Made by a program: the position numbers and the translations under genes. A model generated the notes under the pieces. The model made no database searches. It saw only the letters and a list, made by a program, of their open reading frames with translations, and had not been told where the DNA came from. Shown here piece after piece: positions 27,275 to 34,633 of a DNA stretch of 64,000 bases. The number at the start of each line of letters is the position of its first letter. Within the stretch, counting starts at the first letter, position 1. Source of the DNA: Brevibacillus sp. DP1.3A. Lineage in GTDB: Bacteria > Bacillota > Bacilli > Brevibacillales > Brevibacillaceae. The stretch is taken from the NCBI RefSeq assembly GCF_013284245.2, contig NZ_CP085876.1:2039501-2103500 (forward strand). The letters run 5' to 3'.

Positions 27275-28132
27275 ATGTCTACAAGTATCTCCCAGCATGT
27301 GGAGATTTTTCGTTGTCCAATTTGCCAGGCGGCTATGCGAAACGTACCTGCAACCAGCTTGGTATGCAACAATCATCATTGCTTTGATTTATCCAAGCAC
27401 GGCTACGTTCACTTGGCTACGCGAACCTACAAAACAAAGTATGACAAGCAAATGTTTGCAGCGAGAAGGGCGATAGGGGAGCAAGGTTTTTTTCATCCAT
27501 TGTATGACTTGTTGAGTGAAGTCATCCTGCATACGACAGAGCCTGAGGAAAGCCAGATGTACGTACTGGATGCAGGGTGTGGCGAAGGCTATCACCTGAC
27601 GCAGGTTCGGCAGAGAGTGATGCAAACAAGCGAAGTCCCATTAATCGGAGTGGGTGTCGATCTCGCCAAAGAGGGAGTTGTACTCGCGGCGAAGAGCGAT
27701 CCAGAAGTAGTTTGGTGCGTTGGTGATTTGACGAAAGCGCCGTTTGCCGACAGACAGTTTTCGTACATTTTCAATCTGTTATCTCCATCCAATTCGGATG
27801 AGTTTCATAGACTCCTGGCTGATGAAGGACGGATGATCAAAGTCATCCCCGAGGCCAACTATTTGCGAGAGTTACGAGAAGTCTTGTATCAAGAGACACC
27901 AAAAACAAAATATGCGAATCATCGTACGATCGACCACTTCAAAACCAGCTTCCAGCTAATCGGTAAGGAACGGGTTCAGTATCAGTTCCGACTGGATGAA
28001 GGGAGTCTTGCTTCCCTGCTCCAGATGACTCCATTGGCATGGGGGGCGACACCTGAGCAGTTGGAACGGGTGTCTGACTTGGCAGGAGTGGACATGACGA
28101 TAGACTTGGTTGTGTTGATCGGCAGAAAATAA
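27275..28132 (+). CDS. rlmA: RlmA-type 23S rRNA (guanine-N1) methyltransferase
   Basis: A 285-residue enzyme with the RlmA/TlrB architecture. An N-terminal zinc finger (FRCPICQ and LVCNNHHCFD, residues about 14-35) is followed by KHGYVHLA and a Rossmann SAM domain with VLDAGCGEGYH near residue 95. The family methylates G745 (RlmA-I) or G748 (RlmA-II) in domain II of 23S rRNA at the exit tunnel; the latter contributes to tylosin resistance in Streptomyces. Which base is used here cannot be told by eye. ATG 27275 has GGGGTG 11 bases upstream. A leader with small ORF and terminator precedes it. Confidence 0.85.
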   Translation: MSTSISQHVEIFRCPICQAAMRNVPATSLVCNNHHCFDLSKHGYVHLATRTYKTKYDKQMFAARRAIGEQGFFHPLYDLLSEVILHTTEPEESQMYVLDAGCGEGYHLTQVRQRVMQTSEVPLIGVGVDLAKEGVVLAAKSDPEVVWCVGDLTKAPFADRQFSYIFNLLSPSNSDEFHRLLADEGRMIKVIPEANYLRELREVLYQETPKTKYANHRTIDHFKTSFQLIGKERVQYQFRLDEGSLASLLQMTPLAWGATPEQLERVSDLAGVDMTIDLVVLIGRK

Positions 28133-28137
28133 AGTAA

Positions 28138-28183
28138 CGACTGTCCTGAGCGGGAAAAATCCGTTCTGGACGGTCGCTTTTTT
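28138..28183 (+). terminator. Rho-independent terminator after rlmA
   Basis: CGACTGTCC/GGACGGTCG (9 bp, one G-T pair) with a 21-base loop, followed by CTTTTTTATTTTT. Confidence 0.7.
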
Positions 28184-28202
28184 ATTTTTACTTGGTGATT
28201 GT

Positions 28203-28239
28203 TTGACAGGGTTACTTATTTTCTTGAAAATGAGAATGA
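28203..28239 (+). promoter_or_regulatory. Promoter with overlapping Fur-like box before the sigma-factor gene
   Basis: TTGACA (28203-28208), a 17-base spacer and GAAAAT (28226-28231) form a sigma-A-like promoter. TGAAAATGAGAATGA (28225-28239) matches 10 of the 14 defined positions of the 7-1-7 Fur consensus. It overlaps the -10, as expected for repression. Found by eye. Confidence 0.35.
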
Positions 28240-28267
28240 ATAGTCAGAATAGTTTTGGAGGGATAGT

Positions 28268-29020
28268 ATGGGGGCAGATCAGGATGAGGCTTCCTTTTGG
28301 CGCGTACAACCTTTTCTTGCGGATATCCAAAAGCATTGCTTGTCCCTCACGAAAAACGAGTGGGATGCGCAGGACCTTCTGCAAGAAACATTGACGAAGG
28401 TGTATCGTTCCCTGCAGAAGACTCCAGACAGAGAACTGACCAAGGCATTTTTGAGGCAAATTGCCACGAATGCTTGGATCGATCATTGCCGGAAAGTAAA
28501 GGCGAATGAGCATCCCGCCCTGTTTGATGAAGCGATCTATCTGTATCAGTCCACTGTATCCGATGCGTTTGTGCAGAGAGAGGTGTTCGAGCAGCTGGCT
28601 GATCGACTAAATGCCAGACAGATGGTGCTGATTCTCATGATGGATATTTTTTCGTTTACAGCGCAGGAAACAGCCACATTGCTGCATGCGACAGTAGGGG
28701 CAGTGAAGGAAGGGGTGAAGAGGGCACGCCAGCGCTTGTTCGTGTTGGCTGAGCAATCCAGACAGGATGAAAGCTCGTCCATTAAAAAGAAAATGGACAA
28801 AGCTGGACGGCGTGATTCGTCCGGATTTGTATCAAAAGAAGGATTCGAGCAATTTTTGGCTGCCTTTCGTGCGGGGGATGCCTATGCGATTTGTCAAACG
28901 TACCTGCGCTTCGCCGAACAGGGCGTGAGCGTGGAAAAGGTCTCGGTAGCAGGCGATCACCTTTTCTTTGCTGTTCGTGACCCGGATGGACATTTGCTGC
29001 ATTTTTTTCAGAAATGGTAA
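28268..29020 (+). CDS. ECF-like RNA polymerase sigma factor with C-terminal extension
   Basis: A 250-residue protein. Residues about 10-75 resemble sigma region 2 (WDAQDLLQETLTKVYR, then FLRQIATNAWIDHCRK). Residues about 105-160 resemble region 4 (LNARQMVLILMMDIFSFTAQETATLLHATVGAVKEGVKRARQRL). A 75-residue extension follows and ends in RDPDGHLLHFF, a sequence like the C-terminal strand of VOC/SnoaL-type small domains. No anti-sigma gene is adjacent; the extension may take that role, as in ECF41-type factors. ATG 28268 follows GGAGGG. A Fur-like site overlaps the upstream promoter. Confidence 0.8.
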   Translation: MGADQDEASFWRVQPFLADIQKHCLSLTKNEWDAQDLLQETLTKVYRSLQKTPDRELTKAFLRQIATNAWIDHCRKVKANEHPALFDEAIYLYQSTVSDAFVQREVFEQLADRLNARQMVLILMMDIFSFTAQETATLLHATVGAVKEGVKRARQRLFVLAEQSRQDESSSIKKKMDKAGRRDSSGFVSKEGFEQFLAAFRAGDAYAICQTYLRFAEQGVSVEKVSVAGDHLFFAVRDPDGHLLHFFQKW

Positions 29021-29098
29021 AGGTACCCGTTTCTTTTTGTTCTTTTCTTTCGTTCATGAGGGTGAAAGTACATATTTGAAATAAAGGAGCGAACACAA

Positions 29099-29512
29099 AT
29101 GAGTATCCATGTGCGTAATTTTGCGGTTGTACAGCTGCCTGTCAAAAACTTGGAGGTATCCATAAAGTGGTACCGCGATGTGCTTGGCATTCCGTTTACC
29201 TTCGAATTTTCACCTGGAGACAATGAGGCTTGGTTGAATGTAGGCGGAGTAGGTCTCGGGCTCATTCGTTGCCCAGAAGTTCCGCGTTTGGACTTTACCG
29301 ATATGGCCGGACAAGCCCAGCCGATCATCTCCTTGCAGGTAGATCAGATCCATGAGGTTTATGAGGAGTTGAAAAGCAAAGGAATCGAAGTAAGTGAAAT
29401 GACGTACAAGCGAGGCGGAGGCTACAGCTTTAGATTTCGTGATCCAGATGGGCATTTGAACCACCTATGGGGTGGATGGCCATCTGCTGAAGATGAAGAG
29501 AGAAACGCATAG
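29099..29512 (+). CDS. VOC family (glyoxalase/dioxygenase fold) protein
   Basis: A 137-residue single VOC unit with two beta-alpha-beta-beta-beta modules: VQLPVKNLEVSIKWYRDVLGIPF at the start and YSFRFRDPDGHLNHLW at the end. Members include glyoxalases, ring-cleaving dioxygenases and thiol-transfer resistance enzymes; the substrate is not predictable. Start 29099 follows AAAGGAGCG. It lies 78 bases behind the sigma-factor gene, whose tail ends with a similar RDPDGH sequence. Confidence 0.85.
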   Translation: MSIHVRNFAVVQLPVKNLEVSIKWYRDVLGIPFTFEFSPGDNEAWLNVGGVGLGLIRCPEVPRLDFTDMAGQAQPIISLQVDQIHEVYEELKSKGIEVSEMTYKRGGGYSFRFRDPDGHLNHLWGGWPSAEDEERNA

Positions 29513-29577
29513 AGTCATTCTGTTCGAAAAAGCCACTTGTAAGAGGTAAGCAGGTGGTTATTTCTATATACGAGACC

Positions 29578-29690
29578 GCGGTGGAGAAAGAATATTTCCA
29601 GTCTACGCTCCGGGCTACGTCCTGCTAGGAAGTGGAGACTGTCCGCTCCGCAGCGATTTGCGGGGAAATGCAAAAGTGGTAGCCGCTACG
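29578..29690 (+). repeat. Dispersed repeat, copy A (left arm only)
   Basis: About 110 bases nearly identical to the left arm of copy B at 32757. Shared blocks include GAATATTTCCAGTCTACGCT, GACTGTCCGCTCC and GCGATTTGCGGGGAAATGCA. The right inverted repeat present in copy B is missing. The copy ends at the broken blaR1 remnant. The rest of 29513-29577 holds only a weak CCACTT/AGGTGG hairpin behind the VOC gene. Confidence 0.8.
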
Positions 29691-29892
29691 CCGTGATGCT
29701 TACCGGACTGTTAGGGAGAAAAGGGAACAGAAGCCGTATTAACACAATCAGCCAAAGCGCGTGGTGAAGCCGAGCGCTTATTCAGTGATGAAAGATTTTC
29801 TTGATGGCTATCACCATTAAAGCGACGAGGCTAGCTCCAATGGTGGCATCAAAAACCCATAAAAAAATAGCACATAGCATATCCATGCATTC
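29686..29892 (-). pseudogene. Remnant of a BlaR1/MecR1-type M56 sensor
   Basis: Read on the minus strand from ATG 29892, the frame gives a hydrophobic start (DATIGASLVALMVIAIKKIF) typical of M56 antirepressors. An in-frame TGA (29782-29784) comes after codon 36. The same frame continues with ISARLHHALWLIVLIRLLFPF and LPNSPVSI, which matches the conserved cytoplasmic loop and second helix of BlaR1/MecR1. It then runs into repeat copy A and a second stop. About 68 codons survive of a protein that is normally 500-600 residues. It lies directly downstream of blaI, the usual blaI-blaR1 order, and follows AAAGAGG. Confidence 0.7.
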
Positions 29893-29931
29893 TACCTCTT
29901 TACAGTAAGATCTGCTGCTTTGTCACTCTTC

Positions 29932-30333
29932 TCATCTGTCATCGCCTCTGCTGCTCTTGTTTTTCTGCTTTTCATTCAGAATCTCTTGGAGATGCTCGAT
30001 TTCCTTCTGGGACAACTTGGCGTCTTCTAAAAAATTGGTCATCATCATGTCTGCCGCCCCGCTAAAAACTCTTTTCAAAAACGACTGACTCTCTGCCTGG
30101 ATGCATTCTTTTTCGGAAATCAATGGAAAATACTTATAACTCCTTCCTGACTTTTCAAAACCGATCACCTTTTTCTTCAAAAGTCTGTTGATGAAGGTAC
30201 GAACGGTTTGATCGGTCCACTCGATTTCATCAGGCAAGAGGAGTGCGATATTCTCAGCGTTTATCGGATTGTTCTTCCAAATAATCTTCATGATTTCCCA
30301 CTCTGCTTCAGAAATTTTCGGCAGATTGTGCAT
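29932..30333 (-). CDS. blaI: BlaI/MecI/CopY-family winged-helix repressor
   Basis: A 133-residue repressor. The N-terminal winged helix (ISEAEWEIMKIIWKNNPINAENI, then TDQTVRTFINRLLKKKVIGFEKSGRSYKYFPLI) is followed by a C-terminal dimerisation and cleavage region. Members repress beta-lactamase or other genes and are normally inactivated through BlaR1. ATG 30333 follows GGAGGTGAG; the longer frame upstream crosses the operators and is unlikely. The partner blaR1 is a pseudogene here, so the usual signal route appears lost unless a distant M56 protein serves it. Two operators lie just upstream, so autorepression is likely. Confidence 0.88.
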   Translation of the reverse strand: MHNLPKISEAEWEIMKIIWKNNPINAENIALLLPDEIEWTDQTVRTFINRLLKKKVIGFEKSGRSYKYFPLISEKECIQAESQSFLKRVFSGAADMMMTNFLEDAKLSQKEIEHLQEILNEKQKNKSSRGDDR

Positions 30334-30360
30334 GTACTCACCTCCTAATCCATCTTTTGA

Positions 30361-30405
30361 TTTACAGATGTAAATATAATCTGTTGGGTTAATATTACAA
30401 ATGTA
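30361..30405 (-). promoter_or_regulatory. blaI promoter with two BlaI operators
   Basis: TACAGATGTA (30363-30372) and TACAAATGTA (30396-30405) match the TACAnnTGTA dyad of BlaI/MecI operators. Their centres lie 33 bp apart, about three helical turns. On the minus strand they overlap -35 TTGTAA and -10 TATATT (spacer 16). The remaining 230 bases to the next gene show only a possible TTGACA at 30555. Confidence 0.7.
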
Positions 30406-30638
30406 AATGGAGCGAATCAAGAACATTTTCCATTTTTAACCACGAGGTCTGCTATTTACGTACACACGGCTCAGCTGCGGTTCAATTCGGCCGGAAACGC
30501 AAGGGAATGTTCGTAACAATTTTTTACGGTCCTTCATTAGCGAAAAGGTTGTGCTTGACATTATGCAGAACATATAGAATAACTACAGATATCTATAGAT
30601 CAATGAAGCACGTAAAGAGGGAAACAGGTGATCACCAA

Positions 30639-31217
30639 ATGAGAGCAAACCGGATGGAAGCGTTCAGCGATGGCGTACTGGCGATTATCATTACGATCAT
30701 GGTGCTAGAATTCAAAGTACCGGAAGGCCACGACTGGTATTCGTTAATCGAACTAGGCCCAAAAGTGCTTAGCTACATCTTCAGTTTCGTTTATGTCGGC
30801 ATCTACTGGAACAACCATCATCATCTGTTGCACATGATTCGAACAATGAACGGGCGGTTAATGTGGCTCAACTTGATATTGCTTTTCTGGCTATCCTTTA
30901 TTCCCTTCACGACCGCCTGGATGGGGGAAAGCCATTTTGCCCCCGCCCCGATGGCATTGTACGGGATCGTTCTTCTGCTTGCAGCGACTTCTTACAGGTT
31001 TCTCCAGCTCGCAATCATTAGCCAGCATTCCGGCGATTCCGTCTTCGTAAAGTCAATGGGCAGAGACTGGAAGGTGAAAGTATCTCCTTTTCTCTACTTG
31101 CTCGCAATATTGACCGCGTATGTGGGGCCATGGGTTTCCGGTTTCTTTTACGTACTCGTGGCTGTGATCTGGGTCGTGCCGGAAAAGCGAATCGAGCACA
31201 TCTTGAGAAGCGAATAA
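30639..31217 (+). CDS. TMEM175-like potassium channel family (DUF1211) membrane protein
   Basis: A 192-residue protein with about six membrane helices. The first helix carries RMEAFSDGVLAIIITIMVLE, the FSDGV-type signature of bacterial TMEM175 homologues, which assemble as tetrameric K+-permeable channels. YWNNHHHLLH in the second or third helix is also typical. The start at 30639 is chosen for AGGTGATC upstream and the family N-terminus. Divergent from blaI, it shares a 305-base upstream region with it. A role in membrane potential is suggested by family only. Confidence 0.85.
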   Translation: MRANRMEAFSDGVLAIIITIMVLEFKVPEGHDWYSLIELGPKVLSYIFSFVYVGIYWNNHHHLLHMIRTMNGRLMWLNLILLFWLSFIPFTTAWMGESHFAPAPMALYGIVLLLAATSYRFLQLAIISQHSGDSVFVKSMGRDWKVKVSPFLYLLAILTAYVGPWVSGFFYVLVAVIWVVPEKRIEHILRSE

Positions 31218-31230
31218 TTGGGCCTAAGCA

Positions 31231-31256
31231 AAGCCTCCAAACCGGAGGCTTTTTTT
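31231..31256 (+). terminator. Rho-independent terminator after the TMEM175-like gene
   Basis: A perfect 8-bp stem AAGCCTCC/GGAGGCTT, a 5-base loop and seven T, 14 bases after the stop. Confidence 0.85.
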
Positions 31257-31349
31257 CAAGTAAATCCGAAATGAATTATTTTTCGAAAAATAGGTTTCTG
31301 TACAGCTTGATTAAACGAACAGAGAACGATCGTCGAATACAACGAACTC

Positions 31350-31377
31350 AAAAATGGCCATCCCGCAAAGGATGGCC
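31350..31377 (-). terminator. Rho-independent terminator of the LRR-like gene
   Basis: GGCCATCC/GGATGGCC with a 6-base loop. Read on the minus strand it is followed by ATTTTTGAG, 34 bases beyond the stop of the gene ending at 31411. Confidence 0.65.
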
Positions 31378-31410
31378 TTAAAACTTGCTATCAACATTCC
31401 TTTACTTTCA

Positions 31411-32649
31411 TCAGTAATCGCGTGCTGCGTCGAACCAGCGTTGAGCCGTCTCCTCCGTAATAGGCTGGCCGATTAGGTGGTTAGACTGGCTTAGTTGCCA
31501 TACAGCTTCACCAAGGTCTTCTCGTTCACTGGTCTCGATACCTTTGAGGGTGTTGAAACGCACGGTGAAGGCGGTAATGGCTGCCTCGGCATCAGCAAGG
31601 CTACAGGCTTGGGCCAAGGCTGCTTGTGCAATGTCATAGGCTTCATTAGCCAGCTTGGCCAGACGTTTAGGCCAGGAAGAAAATGGGCGGCCAAACTCGG
31701 TCGTCCACCACTCAGGCTTTCGTAATTGGCTCACTGAAGCGTAGCCGGTCCACGGGCGGGTGTTAGCTCGCGCTTTCATTTGCTGCCTCAGTCGCTTACC
31801 CGTAATCTCCTCCACGTTATAGGCGATAAATCTGTCAAGCAACGGCCACACATTTAATGGCGGCAAGTCACCCAGATCAGGCATGAAGCGCAGCTCCAAA
31901 TTCGTTAACTGGGTCTGACGAGCTAGCAACTCCAAATCGCAGAAATTCCCCCACAAACTCAGTGATGTAAGATTCTGAAATTGACTTAGGCACTCCAGCG
32001 AGATAGGCTGCGCCAGCGGTTCGTTTCGAAGCGTCAAGCTCGTGACCTGGTGCAGCTCGCCCAGATCGCCCAGATCGGGTAACAAGAAGGGATCATTATT
32101 CTTGCGGCGGCTGGTGCGCGGCTTCAACGTCAGAGAGTAGGGCATGTCGCCATCGACAGAGAAACGCGATAGATCGCCAGCCACACTCAGACGGAAATAT
32201 TCAGAGACCTGGTGCTTCGGGAGTTTTAGATGCAAACGGTTTTCAAACTTGTCCAGTTCGATAGACAAGTCGTGCAATTTGGAATGGCTGGCGTCCACGA
32301 CTATGTCATTAGGCAGGATTGGAACCCATGACATTCCTTCAATGGGGCGTTCTTTGGCCCAGTCGAAGAAGCTCGCGTCGCTACCTGTGTAGTACAGAAC
32401 TCGCGGCCAAGGCGATCCAGCTGGGGTGGCAAAGGAATCGAATACGCTCCAATTGATGGGCGTATAGGGATCGACGTGCAGGTCTGCTTTATTGCCCAAT
32501 TGTGACGGTCCGATGGAGAGGCTCCCTACGCCGGGCTTAAGAACAAGCGTGTGGCTCTGTGGGCCAGTCAGGTCGATGGGATAACGACCATCTTCTCTTA
32601 TAGAACCAGCAGGAGAACGAGATTGCTTATGAATTGGCATTTCCTTCAT
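31411..32649 (-). CDS. Leucine-rich-repeat-like protein of unknown function
   Basis: A 412-residue soluble protein without a signal peptide. Residues about 200-270 show irregular LRR-type spacing (LHQVTSLTLRNEPLAQPISLECL, FQNLTSLSLWGNFCDLELL, QTQLTNLELRFMPDLGDL). The N-terminal 190 residues are beta-rich and the C-terminal 120 helical (Ala-rich, ending TAQRWFDAARDY). I recognise no catalytic motif. ATG 32649 or the in-frame ATG at 32640 may be used; both sit beside AGAAGGAAGG. It is monocistronic, close to a repeat element, and its wording differs from neighbouring genes, so acquisition by transfer is possible. Confidence 0.7.
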   Translation of the reverse strand: MKEMPIHKQSRSPAGSIREDGRYPIDLTGPQSHTLVLKPGVGSLSIGPSQLGNKADLHVDPYTPINWSVFDSFATPAGSPWPRVLYYTGSDASFFDWAKERPIEGMSWVPILPNDIVVDASHSKLHDLSIELDKFENRLHLKLPKHQVSEYFRLSVAGDLSRFSVDGDMPYSLTLKPRTSRRKNNDPFLLPDLGDLGELHQVTSLTLRNEPLAQPISLECLSQFQNLTSLSLWGNFCDLELLARQTQLTNLELRFMPDLGDLPPLNVWPLLDRFIAYNVEEITGKRLRQQMKARANTRPWTGYASVSQLRKPEWWTTEFGRPFSSWPKRLAKLANEAYDIAQAALAQACSLADAEAAITAFTVRFNTLKGIETSEREDLGEAVWQLSQSNHLIGQPITEETAQRWFDAARDY

Positions 32650-32756
32650 CCTTCCTTCTTAACTCCTGTCTTCTGTGCTATGTATCAATCCATTTCAATA
32701 TCTTGGAGCCTTAATAAAAATATAGCATATAAAGCTAGGCCGAGCTTGTAGTTGCT

Positions 32757-32955
32757 GCGGTGGAGAGAAGAATATTTCCAGTCTACGCTCCGGGCTACGG
32801 ATGTGTGGACTGTCCGCTCCACAGCGATTTGCGGGGAAATGCAAAAGTGGTAGCCGCTTCGTCGCGTGGGCAGGTTGCATTTCTTTTGCCCGCAAATCAC
32901 TGCGAAGCTGGGTTGGACTTCGAAAGTCGCTAGGACTGGAAATATTCTTCTCTGA
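32757..32955. repeat. Dispersed inverted-repeat element, copy B (complete)
   Basis: An element of about 200 bp with perfect 20-bp inverted ends: AGAGAAGAATATTTCCAGTC at 32764-32783 and its complement at 32934-32953. Inner segments GCGATTTGCGGGGAAATGCA and (reverse) GTGATTTGCGGGCAAAAG are also inverted, so the whole element can fold as a long imperfect hairpin. The left arm (32757-32858) matches copy A. No coding capacity is convincing. Confidence 0.8.
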
Positions 32956-33046
32956 CGTAGCTAATTGTTTGTTTTCAATCTTTAAAAGCCACTTGAAATC
33001 CCATCCGCTCGTAAGGAAACAGGAGAAAAAAGCGAAGATCTTTGGG

Positions 33047-33146
33047 GCGCCTACCGAGGCGCAATGGAAAAAGTGAAACACGCCTTTAAGCGTCCACCTC
33101 TGAAAAGCATCCCTGAACCTCTACTTTGGACGCGGTTTCGCTTTTT
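33047..33146. other. Structured non-coding segment with terminator-like hairpin
   Basis: GCGCCT/AGGCGC (33047-33062) is followed by a nested structure. The outer stem is AAAAAGTGAAAC/GTTTCGCTTTTT (33068-33079 with 33135-33146) and the inner stem is GCGTCCA/TGGACGC (33090-33096 with 33127-33133), ending in five T on the + strand. No gene enters it from the left. The rest of 32956-33260 shows nothing I can name. Confidence 0.4.
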
Positions 33147-33260
33147 CTATGGAGCCGTGCAGTCAATCCCCCTAGCTGGTGACCCAAGAAGCTGGAGCGT
33201 TTTCTCCTGTTTCCTCCCACCACAGCAGATGGAATAAAAAATCTCAAAACAAGACTTAAA

Positions 33261-33296
33261 GTATCAAAATGATACGTAATAATCTCATTATGATAC
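33261..33296 (+). promoter_or_regulatory. Candidate upstream activator sites for the sigma-54 activator
   Basis: The 15-bp palindrome GTATCAAAATGATAC (33261-33275) is followed by the imperfect copy ATCTCATTATGATAC (33282-33296). Their centres are 21 bp apart, two helical turns, and lie 50-80 bp upstream of a sigma-54 promoter. The regulator at 35865 is the probable binder. Confidence 0.6.
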
Positions 33297-33337
33297 GACC
33301 ATCACCCAATTAATAAGCCATCCACGCCTCACACGGT

Positions 33338-33353
33338 TGGCACGATCCTTGCT
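33338..33353 (+). promoter_or_regulatory. Sigma-54 (-24/-12) promoter
   Basis: TGGCACGATCCTTGCT matches the consensus TGGCACG-N4-TTGCW, with GG and GC elements at the required spacing. It lies about 40 bases upstream of the start of the ammonia-lyase gene at 33395. Confidence 0.85.
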
Positions 33354-33394
33354 TTATCAAAGTAGGATGAAACCACCCGAGGAGGCCCCCATCG

Positions 33395-34633
33395 ATGGAT
33401 AAACGACCACCAATCTACGTTGTGAAAAATAAGCGGAAAAATAGCGAGAGTTCTCGCATTCCTACCTATTTGACTGAAAAAGAAGCCCGTTTTGCCAAAG
33501 CTTTTCACCAATCTCTCGCAAACTACGAGCCAACTCCCCTCGTTACATTGCCTGCGTTAGCACGCGAGCTGGGAGTAGGACAGGTCCTTGTAAAAGATGA
33601 GTCCAAAAGATTTGGCCTCAATGCCTTCAAAGTTTTGGGAGCTTCTTACGCGATGGCTCGTTTCTTGTGCGAAAAGCTGGGGAAATCGACAGAAGAGATG
33701 ACCTTTGAAGCACTGTGCTCCCAAGACATGAGAGAGCGAATCGGAGAAGTCACCTTCGTCACTGCGACAGATGGCAATCACGGAAGGGCCGTTGCATGGG
33801 CTGCCAAGGCACTCGGACAGCATGCCGTTGTTTATTTGCCCAAAGGCTCCGCCCAGCAACGGGTAGATGCGATACGCGAGGCGGGCGCACAAGCTCACGT
33901 CATCAATGGAAACTACGATGAAGCCGTGCGTCTCTCAGAACAAATGGCGAAGGAACGTGGTTGGCAAGTGATTCAAGATACGGCATGGGAAGGCTACACG
34001 ACCATTCCCACGTGGATCATGCAAGGCTATACAACGATGGCGGCAGAGGTAATGGAACAACTCTCAGCCCTCACCTATTCCAAACAGCCAACGCATCTAT
34101 TCTTGCAGGCAGGTGTCGGTTCCATGGCTGCCGCAGTCTTGGGACATTTCGTAGCAGCGCAAGCAAACAAAGACGTAACGACGGTGATCGTCGAGCCACA
34201 TAGCGCCAATTGCATGGTCCTTTCAGCAGAAGAGAACGACGGACAACCACATGCAGCTACGGGCGAACTCGAAACCATCATGGCAGGTCTAGCATGTGGA
34301 GAACCGAATCCGATGGCATGGGAGATCTTGCGGGAGCATGCAGACTTCTTCGTCAGCTGTGCCGATTACGTGGCGGCAAACGGCATGCGTATACTTGCGT
34401 CACCGACTGGAGCCGACCCTTCCATTGTGAGCGGGGAAAGTGGAGCAGTCGGGGTAGGGCTACTCGCTGCCTTGATGAGCAAGCCAATGTATCATCAACA
34501 GCGTGAGCAGCTTGGCTTGAATGAAAAATCCATTGTCTTGTGCTTTAGTACGGAAGGTGATACGGATCGGGATATCTACAAACGCATCATCTGGGAAGGC
34601 GCATGCCGAGAAGAGGAGGATATGGAAAAATGA
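33395..34633 (+). CDS. dpaL: Diaminopropionate ammonia-lyase
   Basis: A 412-residue PLP enzyme of the tryptophan-synthase-beta fold (fold type II), close to E. coli YgeX. It converts 2,3-diaminopropionate to pyruvate and two ammonia. LNAFKVLGASYA near residue 72 carries the PLP Lys, TATDGNHGRAVAW lies near 130, and the pyrimidine-side loop ends with VLCFSTEGDTD. Start 33395 follows GAGGAGG. It is the first gene behind the sigma-54 promoter and overlaps the M20 hydrolase gene (ATGA). Use of diaminopropionate or related diamino acids as nitrogen source is likely. Confidence 0.9.
   Translation: MDKRPPIYVVKNKRKNSESSRIPTYLTEKEARFAKAFHQSLANYEPTPLVTLPALARELGVGQVLVKDESKRFGLNAFKVLGASYAMARFLCEKLGKSTEEMTFEALCSQDMRERIGEVTFVTATDGNHGRAVAWAAKALGQHAVVYLPKGSAQQRVDAIREAGAQAHVINGNYDEAVRLSEQMAKERGWQVIQDTAWEGYTTIPTWIMQGYTTMAAEVMEQLSALTYSKQPTHLFLQAGVGSMAAAVLGHFVAAQANKDVTTVIVEPHSANCMVLSAEENDGQPHAATGELETIMAGLACGEPNPMAWEILREHADFFVSCADYVAANGMRILASPTGADPSIVSGESGAVGVGLLAALMSKPMYHQQREQLGLNEKSIVLCFSTEGDTDRDIYKRIIWEGACREEEDMEK

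Noticed and set aside
32695..33081. A 128-codon minus-strand frame across repeat copy B
   Set aside because: It consists mostly of the repeat arms and AT-rich flank, has no family resemblance and would encode an inverted-repeat sequence.
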